Source of the DNA: Pestalotiopsis fici W106-1
Lineage: Eukaryota > Ascomycota > Sordariomycetes > Amphisphaeriales > Sporocadaceae
Direction of reading: 5' to 3'
DNA length: 64,000 nt
Assembly: GCF_000516985.1 (NCBI RefSeq)
Contig: NW_006917093.1
Location: 1,240,001 to 1,304,000, forward strand
The notes below the pieces were generated by a model. It was not told the DNA's origin and searched no databases. It saw nothing but the letters and a program-made list of their open reading frames with translations. Within the stretch, counting starts at the first letter, position 1. Each line of letters opens with the position of its first letter. This document shows positions 1 to 10,568 of the stretch, one piece after another. The position numbers were made by a program, and so were the translations under genes.

Positions 1-414
1 TCTACGATCAAAAATTGGGGCGAGCTCAAGCAGTGGTTGATACGAATCAATGCCAACCCTAGCGCCCAGAAAAGGGCTCTTGAGCTGCAGCAACTGTTTT
101 TCCTCAAGCTGCTAAGCGGTAACCAAGCTCCAACTCAAAACCCTGGCGGCGATCAACTACCTCCTGGCGTCCAACCGCTAGACACTGAAGAAAGTAATAG
201 AAACGCCGCTCTAGATAATGATTTACGAAATGTGACGGTTGTGCCGGAGGAAATCCAACATGCACGTCTAGCCAACCAGAAATTCAACGGCTGGAATGAC
301 GAGGACGTCTGGAGGTATCTCGTTCAGATTAAGCAGCATCAAATCAAGAAGAAGTATACGCCTCGACCTCCCCAGCAGCAACCTACACCAGACCAAGCCG
401 ACCAGTCAGGATGA
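1..414 (+). CDS. 3' end of an unidentified gene, cut by the left edge
   Basis: The frame is open from base 1 to a TGA at 412-414, giving 137 residues with no start inside the window. The visible part starts with a Trp/Leu-rich helical stretch (KNWGELKQWLIRINANPS). It then has a polar linker with Pro-rich patches, a second helical patch (GWNDEDVWRYLVQIKQHQ) and a Pro/Gln-rich tail. The composition suits the C-terminal part of a nuclear or chromatin-associated protein, but I recognise no family and give no function. Codon use and the clean stop support real coding. The rest lies left of the window. Confidence 0.55.
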   Translation, partial: STIKNWGELKQWLIRINANPSAQKRALELQQLFFLKLLSGNQAPTQNPGGDQLPPGVQPLDTEESNRNAALDNDLRNVTVVPEEIQHARLANQKFNGWNDEDVWRYLVQIKQHQIKKKYTPRPPQQQPTPDQADQSG

Positions 415-994
415 GTGGTGGTCCAGATTGAAATAAGCAACGCGAATTTCGCTGTTCAATCGGCTATGCAAAGCGTGGCAATCACCTCTCAAGCAATTCA
501 CAACACACGCTTAACCAGCGACAGGAGGATTAGCGATGATGTGAAAGTAACATGGCTAACTTCCCCTCACAGTCCACGCGACAAGTTCAACTTGGGGACA
601 ATTGCAGTAAGCCCGGTCGCAGCAGATGCACATCATTCATGTATCGTCCACAGTATACGCGATAACTGGAGATCCTGTCGGACTCGGACAAGGTAAAGAG
701 TGAACATGGTCCCTGAGGCTCGCTGGAGACCATGGGGAAAGCCTTTCGATTCAGCTCCACATGGAAGAGCAGAGGAAAAGATGCCTGACTCCTCTCGTGG
801 TCGTCCTCGGCAAGATTGCCAACCTGCGACAAGCGCAAAATCAGTCAATCATTCGAGTACTTCATGTATTGTGCGGTCAATTTCTTACAAAAAGACTTTT
901 TTACGATGTTGTTTTGTAGTAGATGTCGGTCCTTGGGTCTCCCTGTAACCTTGACTGATGTTCTGTTGTTGTGGAGGAGCGGGATACCCTGTAA

Positions 995-1140
995 GATAGC
1001 GAGCTCGAGTTGTCTTTTTTCTCCTTGGCAGCAAGGGCAACGCAGCATATCCAAGGCTGAGGTCTTGACTTCATGTTAGCAATTGAAATTGAGCCTTCAA
1101 CACCAATTGCAATTTGTCCGGGTCTCATCAAATTTGACCG
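995..1140. repeat. Diverged repeat, copy A (pairs with 6897-7043)
   Basis: The 15-mer GATAGCGAGCTCGAG at 995-1009 recurs at 6897-6911. It is followed in the same order by GGCAGCAAG, CAAGGCTG, TTGACTTCAT, GCAATT, ATTGAGCCT, and a final block near 1120-1139 that is similar rather than identical. The offset between copies drifts only from 5902 to 5912. The orientation is direct. No coding potential is seen, and the origin is unknown. Confidence 0.6.
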
Positions 1141-1998
1141 TGAAGGGCATACTATGCATCTGTCGGGTGGAAGGGAACGGACATAGGGGATGGAATCAAG
1201 CAAGCTCAACTCCAGCAGACGAATGTGCCACCTTACAGTCCCTATACTATATCGTAGATAGCCGTTGTTGCTTTGGCATCGCGCTTCGCCCACGTCGGTT
1301 GGAACTTGTTCAAGACCCAGCGGTGGACTTCTCTACCAAAGGAACAAACAGTCTGTAACTGAGTCAAGTGGCGACGTTGCTGTTTCCCGGCTGCACCGCA
1401 GATCTTCCCATCTTCACGGGAAATTTGTTCTTCGGACATACCGCCGTTCGTGGTTCGTGGGTAGTGATCTGCAGAAGAAAGAAATGTCGCGCTAATTGGC
1501 GGCATAGTAGAGGTTGGCCAGTGAGTCGCCATGTCTCATACATTTTCACCCTTGAACGGTCCCTGCATCCACGCGGCTACGCGACATCCTGCGCTATAGT
1601 GGGCCGAAAACGAGGTCTTGGCGCGTGGGGTATTCTCTACATCCGGATATCCGACTGGATTCCAGATTAGGCAGTTTCCCAGTACTAGTGCGCTTTGCAT
1701 AATGACGCCGGTCCCTTCCTTTACATACTCACCTAACTTCTGTATTCTGGCTACTCGGAGTAACCTTGTAAGAGACTTTTAACAGACGTGACCTGTCCAA
1801 ATCGACTCTTCATTTCCTGCACCGAACACCAAATACGAGTTATTCCATGCGTACCTATGCAAATCGGTCCGACTCGTCTGGGACAAGCTCGCATGGCCAC
1901 GTGCTGCTCAGCGTCATGCCACGGTACTGCGGTATGCCAGGTCCGCAGATGATGGGGGAAATGAGGCCTTGCAAGACTTATATGGCCGAGCCGGATGA

Positions 1999-2022
1999 CC
2001 AATTGCCCTCGGCACTATAAAG
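1999..2022 (+). promoter_or_regulatory. CCAAT box and TATA box of the S15-type gene
   Basis: CCAAT lies at 1999-2003 and TATAAAG at 2016-2022, about 113 bp before the ATG at 2135. The spacing fits a core promoter for the downstream secreted hydrolase. It is inferred from motif and position only. Confidence 0.5.
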
Positions 2023-2134
2023 TACGCCAGTTCGAAGCACGACAAACTTCTTCTTTGCACGAAGATACTTTTGGCCGGCTGTTACTGGCATACACCTCAC
2101 TGTTTCTATACTGCAGCTTGTGGGTGTAGACAAG

Positions 2135-4102
2135 ATGAGGATCAATTCATATTTGCCTTACATGGCCGCATCCATGATTGCCATGGCCGCCAGCATTAGC
2201 GCTGCTGCCACCGCGGCGGACGAAGCAGAGATCGTTGAAGGGACCTTGCGCATCTATGGAAACGACTCATACACGATACCCTACCGAAAAGCACTTTCCA
2301 ACGATGCACCACGAGCTCGATACCCCGGATTCGACAACACCACATATCTACTCAAGAACGGAACCATTCGTCGTGATGGAGCCAGGGCCTTGGAATGCGA
2401 TATCATCTTGGAACGAGACGTGGCCATGACACTCAGAGATGGTGTTACCATGTACGCAGACGTTTTCCGTCCTGCAAACAACGCGAGCGTACCCACCATT
2501 CTTGCCTGGAGTCCGTACGGGAAGGAGATCGGAGGCCAGTGGTTGGACGACGTTGCGTCGCGAAGCGGCGTGGACCTCAGGGCCGTCTCGGAGCTGCAAA
2601 AGTTTGAAGGCCCAGATCCTGCGTACTGGGTCGCCCAGGGATACGCTGTTGTTAACCCCGATAGTCGAGGTGCATACTCTTCCGACGGCAATATCACCTT
2701 CTGGGGCCGCCAGCTGGCCGAAGATGGTTACGACTTTATCGAGTGGATCGCCGAACAGCCATGGAGTACTGGCAAGGTGGCCATGTCTGGCAACTCCTGG
2801 CTTGCCGTGTCCCAGTGGTTCATCGCCGCCGAACAGCCGCCGCATCTGACGGCTATCGCGCCCTGGGAGGGTCTGACGGATCTGTTCCGAGACTCTAGCA
2901 ATAGGGGTGGCATCCCGCAACCTGGGTTCCAGGAAGGCATTATTACCACCTTTGCTGGCAACAACTTCGTCGAGGACTCTCCTCGCATGATCATCAACAG
3001 GCAGTTCATGGATGAATACTGGGAGGACAAGGTTGCTCGCCTGGACCAGATCACCGCACCAGCCTACATCGTTGCAAGCTACACCAATACGCTTCATACG
3101 CATGGATCATTCCAAGGTTTCCGCAATATCTCTTCCAGTCAGAAGTGGTTAAGGGTCCACAACTCTTCCGAGTGGCCCGATTATTATGCGACTGAACATG
3201 TCCAGGACCTGACCAGGTTTTTCGACTATTTCCTAAAGGGCATCGACAACGGTTGGGAAGAGACCGCACCTGTCCGCCTCGCAGTCCTTGACCCTGCCGA
3301 GCATGACATTCTCAACAGAGCGACGACGACCTGGCCTCCTCCAGGTCAGGTGCCGAACAAATTCTACTTGGCCAGCAACAACTCTCTGTCGCCGACACTT
3401 GAGACTATGGAGCAGAGTGCTTCGTACGTTGTCACAGGTGGAGCAGACTCTATTGAATTTAAATGGACTGTTGACGAGCTTGTTGAGACGATTGGTTACA
3501 TGAAAGTCCGTGTATGGGTCGAGGCCGTGGGCTCAGACGATATGGAGCTATCGTTTACCGTGGCCAAGCGAACTGCCAATGGAACCGCCTACCTAAGCCA
3601 CGCAGCTTCTTCAGAGTCAAGTACGCTGTACGAGTCTACAGGTCTCCTCCGAGTTTCTCAGAGGCACGTGGACGAGTCAAAGAGCGGCCTGTACGAGCCG
3701 TACTTGACTCACGACCGGGAGGAGCTGCTCTCCCCTGGTGAAATTGTACCCGTCGAGGTTGGCCTTTGGCCTATTGCACTGCGTCTTCACCCCGGGGAGC
3801 AGTTGGTGCTGACTATCAGCGCGGCGAGCATCACCCCCGCAACCGTCGACCTTGGGTTTGGAACCGCCATTGTGCCGGTTCCTGCCGCCGGCGGCACGTT
3901 TGCACAAGGTGCTAATGTGACGTTGATCAACCTGGGTGGCGACGCCGATTCGAATCCCGCCTACGTCAATGCTCAGCGCGTCGAGACACCAGCGTCTCGC
4001 AACAATGGTACTCATGTCTTCCACTTTGGCGGCTCGTATGACAGTTACGTCTTGGTGCCGCTGGGTGCCGTATCGTCCAGCCGCTGCTCTTCACAATCAT
4101 GA
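2135..4102 (+). CDS. Secreted CocE/NonD-family hydrolase (X-Pro dipeptidyl-peptidase S15 type)
   Basis: This is an intronless gene of 655 aa. The ATG at 2135 is chosen because it opens a hydrophobic signal peptide (residues 1 to about 27); a GTG 15 bases upstream is not used. An alpha/beta-hydrolase domain follows: LRDGVTMYADVFRP near 100, the SPYGK strand-turn near 126, DSRGAYSSDG near 176, and the nucleophile elbow MSGNSWLA with Ser221. The second half is a beta-rich jelly-roll domain as in the C-terminal part of CocE and X-Pro peptidases. Several N-glycosylation sequons agree with secretion. CocE-type relatives cleave esters, amides or X-Pro peptides; the substrate cannot be read from sequence. 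It converges on the Zn2Cys6 gene downstream. Confidence 0.85.
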   Translation: MRINSYLPYMAASMIAMAASISAAATAADEAEIVEGTLRIYGNDSYTIPYRKALSNDAPRARYPGFDNTTYLLKNGTIRRDGARALECDIILERDVAMTLRDGVTMYADVFRPANNASVPTILAWSPYGKEIGGQWLDDVASRSGVDLRAVSELQKFEGPDPAYWVAQGYAVVNPDSRGAYSSDGNITFWGRQLAEDGYDFIEWIAEQPWSTGKVAMSGNSWLAVSQWFIAAEQPPHLTAIAPWEGLTDLFRDSSNRGGIPQPGFQEGIITTFAGNNFVEDSPRMIINRQFMDEYWEDKVARLDQITAPAYIVASYTNTLHTHGSFQGFRNISSSQKWLRVHNSSEWPDYYATEHVQDLTRFFDYFLKGIDNGWEETAPVRLAVLDPAEHDILNRATTTWPPPGQVPNKFYLASNNSLSPTLETMEQSASYVVTGGADSIEFKWTVDELVETIGYMKVRVWVEAVGSDDMELSFTVAKRTANGTAYLSHAASSESSTLYESTGLLRVSQRHVDESKSGLYEPYLTHDREELLSPGEIVPVEVGLWPIALRLHPGEQLVLTISAASITPATVDLGFGTAIVPVPAAGGTFAQGANVTLINLGGDADSNPAYVNAQRVETPASRNNGTHVFHFGGSYDSYVLVPLGAVSSSRCSSQS

Positions 4103-4636
4103 TTGCCATGGGCCCAATACAAGCTTCGGCTACGATTTTCAAAAAGACTAGAAGGCTTTAGGCAGAATGAATTGCCCAATCAAGTCATCTAACCTTAGTT
4201 CATGTATACATCATGAAGCCTGCTTCTGGATAACTGTTTAAATGAAAATATACAGACGGGAGGATAGATCACTGTTCATGTAGATACAGGATTCAATTCA
4301 GCAAGCAACTATAATGGTTTATAAATTCTTTCCAGGGGGGCAAACAGATTTCACAATGACATGTAATTGTAGCCAAAAGCCACTGAGAAAGTCGAGTCTT
4401 ATCCGACGCCGCAGCATGTAATCCCAAGATCATGTGCAGATTGAATTATGGGCCAATCCGGATGTCCTTCCTCATTATGAAGGACATCCGAGCCATGACA
4501 TAAGGCTCGCTTAACTATTGAAGCTGACTAGTTCTCTAGAAGACTTCATGATATCCGCAGGAAACCATTGTGAGTCCACCTCATCCTGCTTGCGTCGTCA
4601 TATCCGGCGCTTTAAGTGCGAAATTGACTGCGTCAG
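4103..4636. other. Convergent intergenic region
   Basis: This 534-base stretch lies between the stop of the S15-type gene and the stop of the Zn2Cys6 gene on the other strand. It is AT-rich 3' flank. The only structured element is the perfect hairpin at 4459-4490. Confidence 0.6.
4459..4490. repeat. Perfect 12-bp inverted repeat, 8-nt loop
   Basis: The arms CGGATGTCCTTC (4459-4470) and GAAGGACATCCG (4479-4490) are exact reverse complements around CTCATTAT. The element sits between two convergent 3' ends. It could be a 3'-UTR stem-loop, a protein site or a remnant of a small inverted-repeat element. No function is shown. Confidence 0.8.
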
Positions 4637-6633
4637 TCACCTCTTTAGACCAACAGGACTTTCAGCCGGCACATTACTCTTTTGGAACATTGTTGACAAG
4701 GCGGTTTCAAGTGTTCGATCTAGCATTGTACGTATGCCCACAATCATGTCCAAGACGCTGGTTTTGTTAGTCAGTTTCGCCAGTACATCTACAGCCTTCT
4801 CGATGTGGGACGAGTTCAGAATAAGCGGCTCTTTCGAATTCAATGAGTCAAAAACAAGAACCAAACAAGCACTTTCGAGATAAAAGGCTACCTTGGAGAA
4901 ATGCTGAAGGGAATTAGCGGAAGGAACAAGGAAGCGGGCCAGTTGAAAGCCTACCAGCGCGGGACTTTTCTCATATAAGATATCTTCGGCAAGCTCAATA
5001 AGGCGCCGCGCGGCTCTCACAGCCTCGGCGGGCTCTTGCACTTCGTCCGCCTTCGCTGTCACTGCAATGCATGGGCTTGCACCGTTGGCGCCACACGCAT
5101 GCTCAGGGAAGCGCGTTGAGACAATCTGGATAATCAATAGAGGTCGATGAAGGAGCATCACTGCCAATTCATACTCTAAAGCTCATTAGAGGCAATGAAC
5201 GTGGATGAACGCCGAAACGATGAGGGGGCGAAAAGAAAATACCTAGTTTCAGAAGCATGGGATGCACACCACAGTCTTTAACCTGCATCCGTCGGGTAAG
5301 GTCTATGCCTAGAGAATCATTCACGTAGCGTACGACATCCTCAAGATGATGAAGTAACAGATCGCGTGTCTTTGTAAGGGCTTCCAAGGATTGGTCTGTG
5401 TCTTCGTGCATCTGCTTGATGGCGGTCGATATTTTGGCAATTTGAAAGAAAACTTTCAAGAAGGGCAGATCTTGAGGTTCTTGGACAGTTGAAGCTTGCA
5501 GGGCGGCTGGTCGGCCCAATGCTGTGCACAGAAAGCTTACAAACATTAACCACAAGAACTCAGTAGAGCAAGGGGTAATGTCACCTTTCCTGTACGAAGA
5601 GGGCACAATAGACGGTAGGGCCCAAGGGATCGCTGGCCATGCTGTTTGAGGTCCACGACGTCTGGTGCAGTCCGACAGCATGGGCTGCGCGACATGCGTG
5701 CCCGTTGTGCAGGTAAGCCAAGTTGTATCGGCCGGTACAATCGTAGAACAGAGCGTGAGCAAGAAACTTAGCAAAAGTCCTGGTTTTGTCTTCAGGGAGA
5801 CAGAAGAATCTACTTATCATAAGGAAGTTGAAGATTACGACTTCATTGTTGATTATATGCCGGTACTCATCGGCAATCTGATGGGCCATCTGGAGAAGCC
5901 CCTCGCCCTCGTCTCTGGCGCCGCAGAACAAAGCACCCGTGGCGAGTGCCGCGAGTAGGACGGCTCGATGGAGTGGAGCCAATGCCAGGCCGTCCAGTGC
6001 TTCCAAGTGAGGCAGCCGAGCACGCAAATCTTCCTCTCTCACAATAGGGAACAAAACGCCGATAGTTTCAAAGTAGGCGTCTAGATACCGAGGCGGGTCG
6101 TTTGGCGCATTTTCATAAGGCGGTCGGTCAAGGTTGGCCAGCTGGGAATGAAAACATACATTCCGATAGTGGAATTCGTCGAGCCCGTCGCCGGCATCCT
6201 GGACGTATCCCGGAGAAGGTTGCAACCCAACCCCGTGATGATGGCTCAACTGACGATACAGCTGCTGCATCAGAGAAAAGTTGGAAGACGGGCCGTAGTA
6301 TAGCTCCGAAAAGGACTTGCCCGGAAGATCTTGCGAGGCACGCACACGCGGGAAAAGGCTACAAAGCTCAGCCGCTGTCGACGCTGCTGTCGACGCTGCT
6401 GTCCCTTGTCTGGGCAGGGCCACAGCCCGCTTCCGACGAGGACGCTTCTTTACTCTATATGCACAAGTCACACCTCTCTGCGCACATTTGCTGCAAGGGG
6501 AGGCGCCATCGCATTTCTGCTTGTGCAGGCGGCACCTCTCGCAGGCGATCTGGTTACGGACGAGTCCTTTTTGAGCTTGAGATTGAGAATGTATAGAGTC
6601 GATGGGGTTGTCACGCGGTGCCGATACGTCCAT
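4637..6633 (-). CDS. Zn2Cys6 fungal transcription factor
   Basis: The model has three exons with introns at 5536-5584 and 5176-5242, giving 626 aa. Both junctions keep phase; the second yields EYELAVMLLHRP, typical of the fungal TF middle homology region. The ATG at 6633 has an ideal context (CACCATGG) and precedes the zinc cluster: Cys31, 34, 41, 47, 50 and 57, spaced C-x2-C-x6-C-x5-C-x2-C-x6-C. A basic linker (VKKRPRRKR) and an Ala-Ser-Thr repeat follow. The rest (about 190-550) resembles a fungal_trans domain. It should bind CGG-type half sites in the nucleus. Targets are unknown; the flanking secreted hydrolases are only candidates. A further intron near 5770-5850 cannot be excluded. Confidence 0.85.
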
Positions 6634-6896
6634 GGTGACCGACAATCGGCTAGGTAAGAAAGTGTCCTGGACCTGAATCCTCGTAGGCACGGTGCACTGA
6701 AAAATAAAGGGAGAGAAAAGAGCAATTGGGGCGAAGGCATTGCGCCTTGGCCTTGAGCTTGTACGGTGGTTGTGTGGATACATTAACAATTATGGGGGAC
6801 TTGTCACCAGGCGAGCCAGGAGTGCTGCTAAAACCGTTGCACACTGAACAATAGCGCCATGGCGTTCACATAGCCGTACATGGATAGCCGGGCCAC

Positions 6897-7043
6897 GATA
6901 GCGAGCTCGAGGCATGTCATGCACCAGACGTCCATCATGGCAGCAAGAGCCGGGTGGCACAAGGCTGGGATATTGACTTCATAGTTCGCAATTTCCGTCA
7001 TTGAGCCTGTCGCGCCCTTGGCTGGGCCTCGATGTATTCGACC
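6897..7043. repeat. Diverged repeat, copy B (pairs with 995-1140)
   Basis: It shares the 15-mer GATAGCGAGCTCGAG with copy A, then colinear blocks at 6939 (GGCAGCAAG), 6960 (CAAGGCTG), 6973 (TTGACTTCAT), 6988 (GCAATT), 7000 (ATTGAGCCT), and a similar but not identical block at 7024-7043. It begins about 260 bases upstream of the Zn2Cys6 start codon. Confidence 0.6.
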
Positions 7044-7535
7044 TCAAGTGCATGTGGTCCTTCCATCAAGGAGAGCAACACGGAGAGGTGGGATAGCGGC
7101 CGGCTGGGGCAGGCGTAGGCACCATGGTCCATTAAGTTGGTGGGGCATGGTCGCTAAATGGTTACAAAATGCGACGTGCGGCAGCTCCTGTTCGCAGAGT
7201 GCGGTACAGAATACTCCTCGCCGCGTATGCAGCACATAAGGCTGTGGTGACCTTTTGCGAAGGACCATGGGTCAATCATCCTACTGCGCATGGTATTCCA
7301 TCATGACCTAGTAGGTACCTTGTATGATCAGTCTGAACCATAAGATACTACCGGGGTCCCCCCCGAAGGCTGGAAGGGACCTGTGGGGCACGACCCAAGT
7401 ATATACATTAGATACTGCATGAAATCCTTGTTGGAATTCTGAGGTGGTCTTATTTTAATCGCATTGCGACGAATGAACGCACCAGGACGGACAATAAGCA
7501 GGTATTTGAGGCATGCGCAAGTCTCTGTTCGCGGA

Positions 7536-7543
7536 TATAAAAG
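7536..7543 (+). promoter_or_regulatory. TATA box of the 7679 gene
   Basis: TATAAAAG lies 136 bases before the ATG at 7679. This is a typical fungal distance for a core promoter. Confidence 0.45.
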
Positions 7544-7678
7544 AGATGTCATCGCCGCCAAATACACACCCGCAATAAGGGGACCAACGTCATAGTGTTG
7601 TTTTGCCTTTGGTGTCTGCGGTTTGTACGTTTTTATAATCCTACGGCTTTTTCTACGGCGTACAACTAAGCCTAGAAT

Positions 7679-8764
7679 ATGAGGACTTCGCTGTTCTTGC
7701 TGGCTGCTTTTGTGGTGCCAGTTCTTTGCGACACATTCTCTCAGTTTCAATACTTCTTCCCCGAGTGGTCAAAAGAGTTGACCTATATCCGAGACAACAA
7801 CTGCTCCGATGACTATGCCGCGTACATTGACCCCGATAAGCCCCGGATACACCATGATCCGTCAGGCTATACTCCAATAAACTTCAACGGTTACTACCTG
7901 GCCAATTGTATCCTAGACAACATGGACGAATTCCAAAAGGCGGAAATGGGTGTCGTGGCAGTGGTTCTCGGTCTGCTTCCAACCCTTCTGACAATGATTG
8001 GACCAACAAGAGATGAGGTCAGCCTGCTGGCTCTTCGACGGCCGGTCCTGGCTGGCTTGCTTTCTCTTTCGCAGCCAGTTCTACGTCAGGCCGATGCAAA
8101 GAGTAGCCCTTGGGAAAATCTGGATGTGCCACACGTCCTACGTATCCTACCTTTTCTATCCCGACCAGATTCCTGGTGGGAAATCATGCTCTTGGCAATA
8201 GAGTACGTCACGGCGATGGGCGCCGTAGCCAATCTGGTATACCTAGGGGTGCAGCTGGCATACAAGTCCATCACAGTGTCAACGATAGCCTTCAACACTC
8301 TTCCGTCGACCTACGGCACGCTGTTGTGGCTCATACTCATGGTGGCCATCAACCTGCTGAGCACTCTGGACTTGTGGCTCCGATGCCGAATGGGAAGGGA
8401 AGAACCGCCAAGCGGAACGCCTCACAGCTGGCTCTCCATACAGCTGGCGCCGCGCATCACTGTGCACAACCCAAAGGCCCTGATGACGGTGCATGATGTA
8501 GAGACAACGCCTCGGTTTTCCGCCACGATTTATGCCTTGCAGAAGCTCATGTCGTTTCTAGCAGACATGGGCGTCGTCGCCTTGTTCATTTATGCTACAA
8601 TCATCATGTCCAGTCAGCTATTCATCTCCATGTGGGATGCCGTCAAGCTCATGGCCCAGATACTGGCCGGCGCCATGGCATCTAAACTCGTGCTGAGATT
8701 TGAGCTCCATGGCATGCACGCAAGGCAAACTGGGGCAAGTCGCCCTCCTCATGTAGAAACATAA
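7679..8764 (+). CDS. Fungal multi-pass membrane protein of unknown function
   Basis: This is an intronless gene of 361 aa starting at the ATG at 7679. A signal peptide is visible (MRTSLFLLAAFVVPVLC), followed by a short Cys-containing luminal stretch. At about residue 90 comes a block EMGVVAVVLGLLPTLLTMIG followed by GPTRDEVSLLALRRPVL, a pattern I associate with a family of uncharacterised fungal membrane proteins. Further hydrophobic segments lie near 165-190, 210-235 and 285-320. The tail is basic and Pro-rich. I know no function. Its neighbours are a regulator and a GDSL esterase gene, which gives no firm hint. Confidence 0.75.
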   Translation: MRTSLFLLAAFVVPVLCDTFSQFQYFFPEWSKELTYIRDNNCSDDYAAYIDPDKPRIHHDPSGYTPINFNGYYLANCILDNMDEFQKAEMGVVAVVLGLLPTLLTMIGPTRDEVSLLALRRPVLAGLLSLSQPVLRQADAKSSPWENLDVPHVLRILPFLSRPDSWWEIMLLAIEYVTAMGAVANLVYLGVQLAYKSITVSTIAFNTLPSTYGTLLWLILMVAINLLSTLDLWLRCRMGREEPPSGTPHSWLSIQLAPRITVHNPKALMTVHDVETTPRFSATIYALQKLMSFLADMGVVALFIYATIIMSSQLFISMWDAVKLMAQILAGAMASKLVLRFELHGMHARQTGASRPPHVET

Positions 8765-9612
8765 GTGATATCTCTTTGTAGCATATAATCTTGATAGGTG
8801 GAACAAGATAGCTTCAACCCTAATTTCCCCATGCTGTAGCCCTACTTGACATGTAACCTTCGTTAACCACAACCAAGGAAGCGAGTAGTCTGTCTTATGC
8901 CCAGATTTCTTCCTCTGCGCCCTTGCAGTCTAGGTAGATCATACTCCCAGGGACAGCTTATCATGCATATCCAGGACAATCCTTCAAGTCATCATCAGAT
9001 CATCTTGTAGGCCACCGGGGTTGTCTTATAGCGCCTTATTGATACTCGACTCCACAATGGTCCCACTGAGGTGTATATGTCTGGGTCTAATTGCAGGTGT
9101 CGGGTTAGGGCCTAACCTAAATCTGTATTTGGCCCCCAAACACTCCCGTCCGGCTGTAGGGCTCCCCATGAATCCTGCCGTGCGGCTGATGGAATATCAG
9201 GTACAGGGGTTACGTGTCGTTTGAAAATGTGCTACCCGTTCTTGGCAACCCTACCAGGCTGAGGTGGTTAATCCATGCGCATGTTTTCGCTTTTGCATAA
9301 TTAAAGTCCCATCAAAGGATTTCTGTGTGGTATGCTCTTAAAGAGGACAAAGAAAAGGGCACAATGGTGCCGCTGAAGTCTTGACATGCCAAGGGGGTTG
9401 ACAGCGTATCTTACAGGGCAGAACACACCTCCATGAGTGATTGATACCTGAGTCGTGCGAATGAATTATATTGCTAATCAATGACTTCAAGCATATGGTT
9501 GATGCGGATGTCAAGGAGAGTCGTACCCCTGTGGAAAAGTCGGTGCAATCAAAGACGCAGCCAACATTATCATCTCACCAGGCCTGATTATACAACGCTG
9601 TAAGTCTTCTGA
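8765..9612. other. Intergenic region
   Basis: This is 848 bases of 3' flank between two genes that both end here. No gene is seen. A small perfect inverted repeat (GGTTAGG-G-CCTAACC) lies at 9103-9117. Confidence 0.6.
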
Positions 9613-10568
9613 TCAACTTTCGACGAGATCCCTCAAAGCTTCTGCTAGGAGTTTATGTATCGCCTGGCCCGGATGGAAACCATTCCACCACAAACAACTG
9701 ATTCCATCACTGTTGTAGCAGACAGCGTCGGGCGCTCCGAATGCTTGTGGATCATTGAGCGCTTGGTTGAACAGAGGTCCAGTCTCTAGCAGCCAAGTTT
9801 TCGCCTGGGGATGTGCAGTCGCAAAATCCTCATGCTTACTCTGCAGTAAAGAATTAAAGCTTTCCACTGCAGTTCTATATCCTTCTTGGACAGTGGCATT
9901 TTTTGACAGCACGTCAGGAGTTTTCTCTATCGGTGGGACCGAGAGGAAAGCAAAGTTGCGCGCCCCAAGTTCGTACAGCTCTTCCACCGCCTCAAAGTAT
10001 CGGTCAAGAAGCTTCGGCCTCAAGGTTGTCCAATTCCCCGGGAAGTATCCACGGTCGATATCGTTGACTCCGAACCATGTAGTAAACAATGTAGAATCCG
10101 GCTGCCAGGCGGCAATCGGGTTTGAACCAGTATAGTAGCTTGCGAACTCTTCATTTTGCTCGATGAATGACAGCACTGAATCTATGTAACCCGCAACGAG
10201 TGCATCGTCAATAGTCGCTCCTGAGTATGCGAGATCATAGTCAAAGGTGCCTTCGTGCTCTGAGATAAGAAATCCCACGTAATTATTACCGCCAGACGTC
10301 GTGGTTCCTGGAAAAGCGGGATTTCCGATAGGGTTGGTTGCGGATGGTTGGGCGCCAGATACATTGAATTTCGTTTCCGAGTAACTATCACCACTACAAG
10401 GACAAATGTTAATAACATTTCCTACTATGACCACCCTCTAACTTACAATGTGAATATCTTTGTATATGGCCATTCTTGTCGCAAATGGTGTCTTGTTGGT
10501 TCCCCACTGGCAGTAGAAACTATGCCGCTACATACTAATAGAAGCAGAACAGCGTATCGATGCCACAT
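9613..10568 (-). CDS. Secreted GDSL/SGNH esterase, CE16-like
   Basis: Two exons (10568-10447, 10393-9613) with a 53-nt intron give 300 aa. The splice restores the nucleophile block: KIFT joins FGDSYSETKF, with Ser in the GDS motif. The ATG at 10568 opens a signal peptide (MWHRYAVLLLLVCSGIVSTASG). Other SGNH blocks are the Gly near SGG/NNY, the oxyanion Asn in WFGVNDI, and the terminal His in WWNGFHPGQ. The place of the usual Asp in the D-x-x-H block is taken by Asn, so the charge relay may differ. CE16 enzymes remove acetyl groups from plant cell-wall oligosaccharides outside the cell. The upstream gene on the same strand is a PL26-type lyase, which suggests pectin as substrate. This is inference. 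Confidence 0.85.

Larger units (their letters stand above)
415..2134. other. Intergenic region, left
   Basis: No gene is supported here. Short frames exist on both strands, but none has family-like sequence or consistent splice signals. It holds one copy of a diverged repeat (about 995-1140) and the promoter of the CocE/S15-type gene. Confidence 0.6.
6634..7678. other. Divergent intergenic region with repeat copy B
   Basis: This 1.05 kb stretch separates the start of the Zn2Cys6 gene (minus) from the start of a membrane protein gene (plus). It holds copy B of the diverged repeat (6897-7043) and a TATA box before the plus-strand gene. No gene is supported. Confidence 0.6.

Noticed and set aside
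2348..3103. 251-codon open frame antisense to the S15-type hydrolase
   Set aside because: Antisense shadow of a gene with clear motifs; no start context or family pattern.
4801..4870. Extra intron near the end of the Zn2Cys6 gene
   Set aside because: A GTAGCC...AAAG segment looks splice-like, but the unspliced reading matches the usual C-terminal pattern of the family.
9103..9117. Telomere-like TTAGGG
   Set aside because: Single unit within a short inverted repeat; no tandem array, so not an interstitial telomere.
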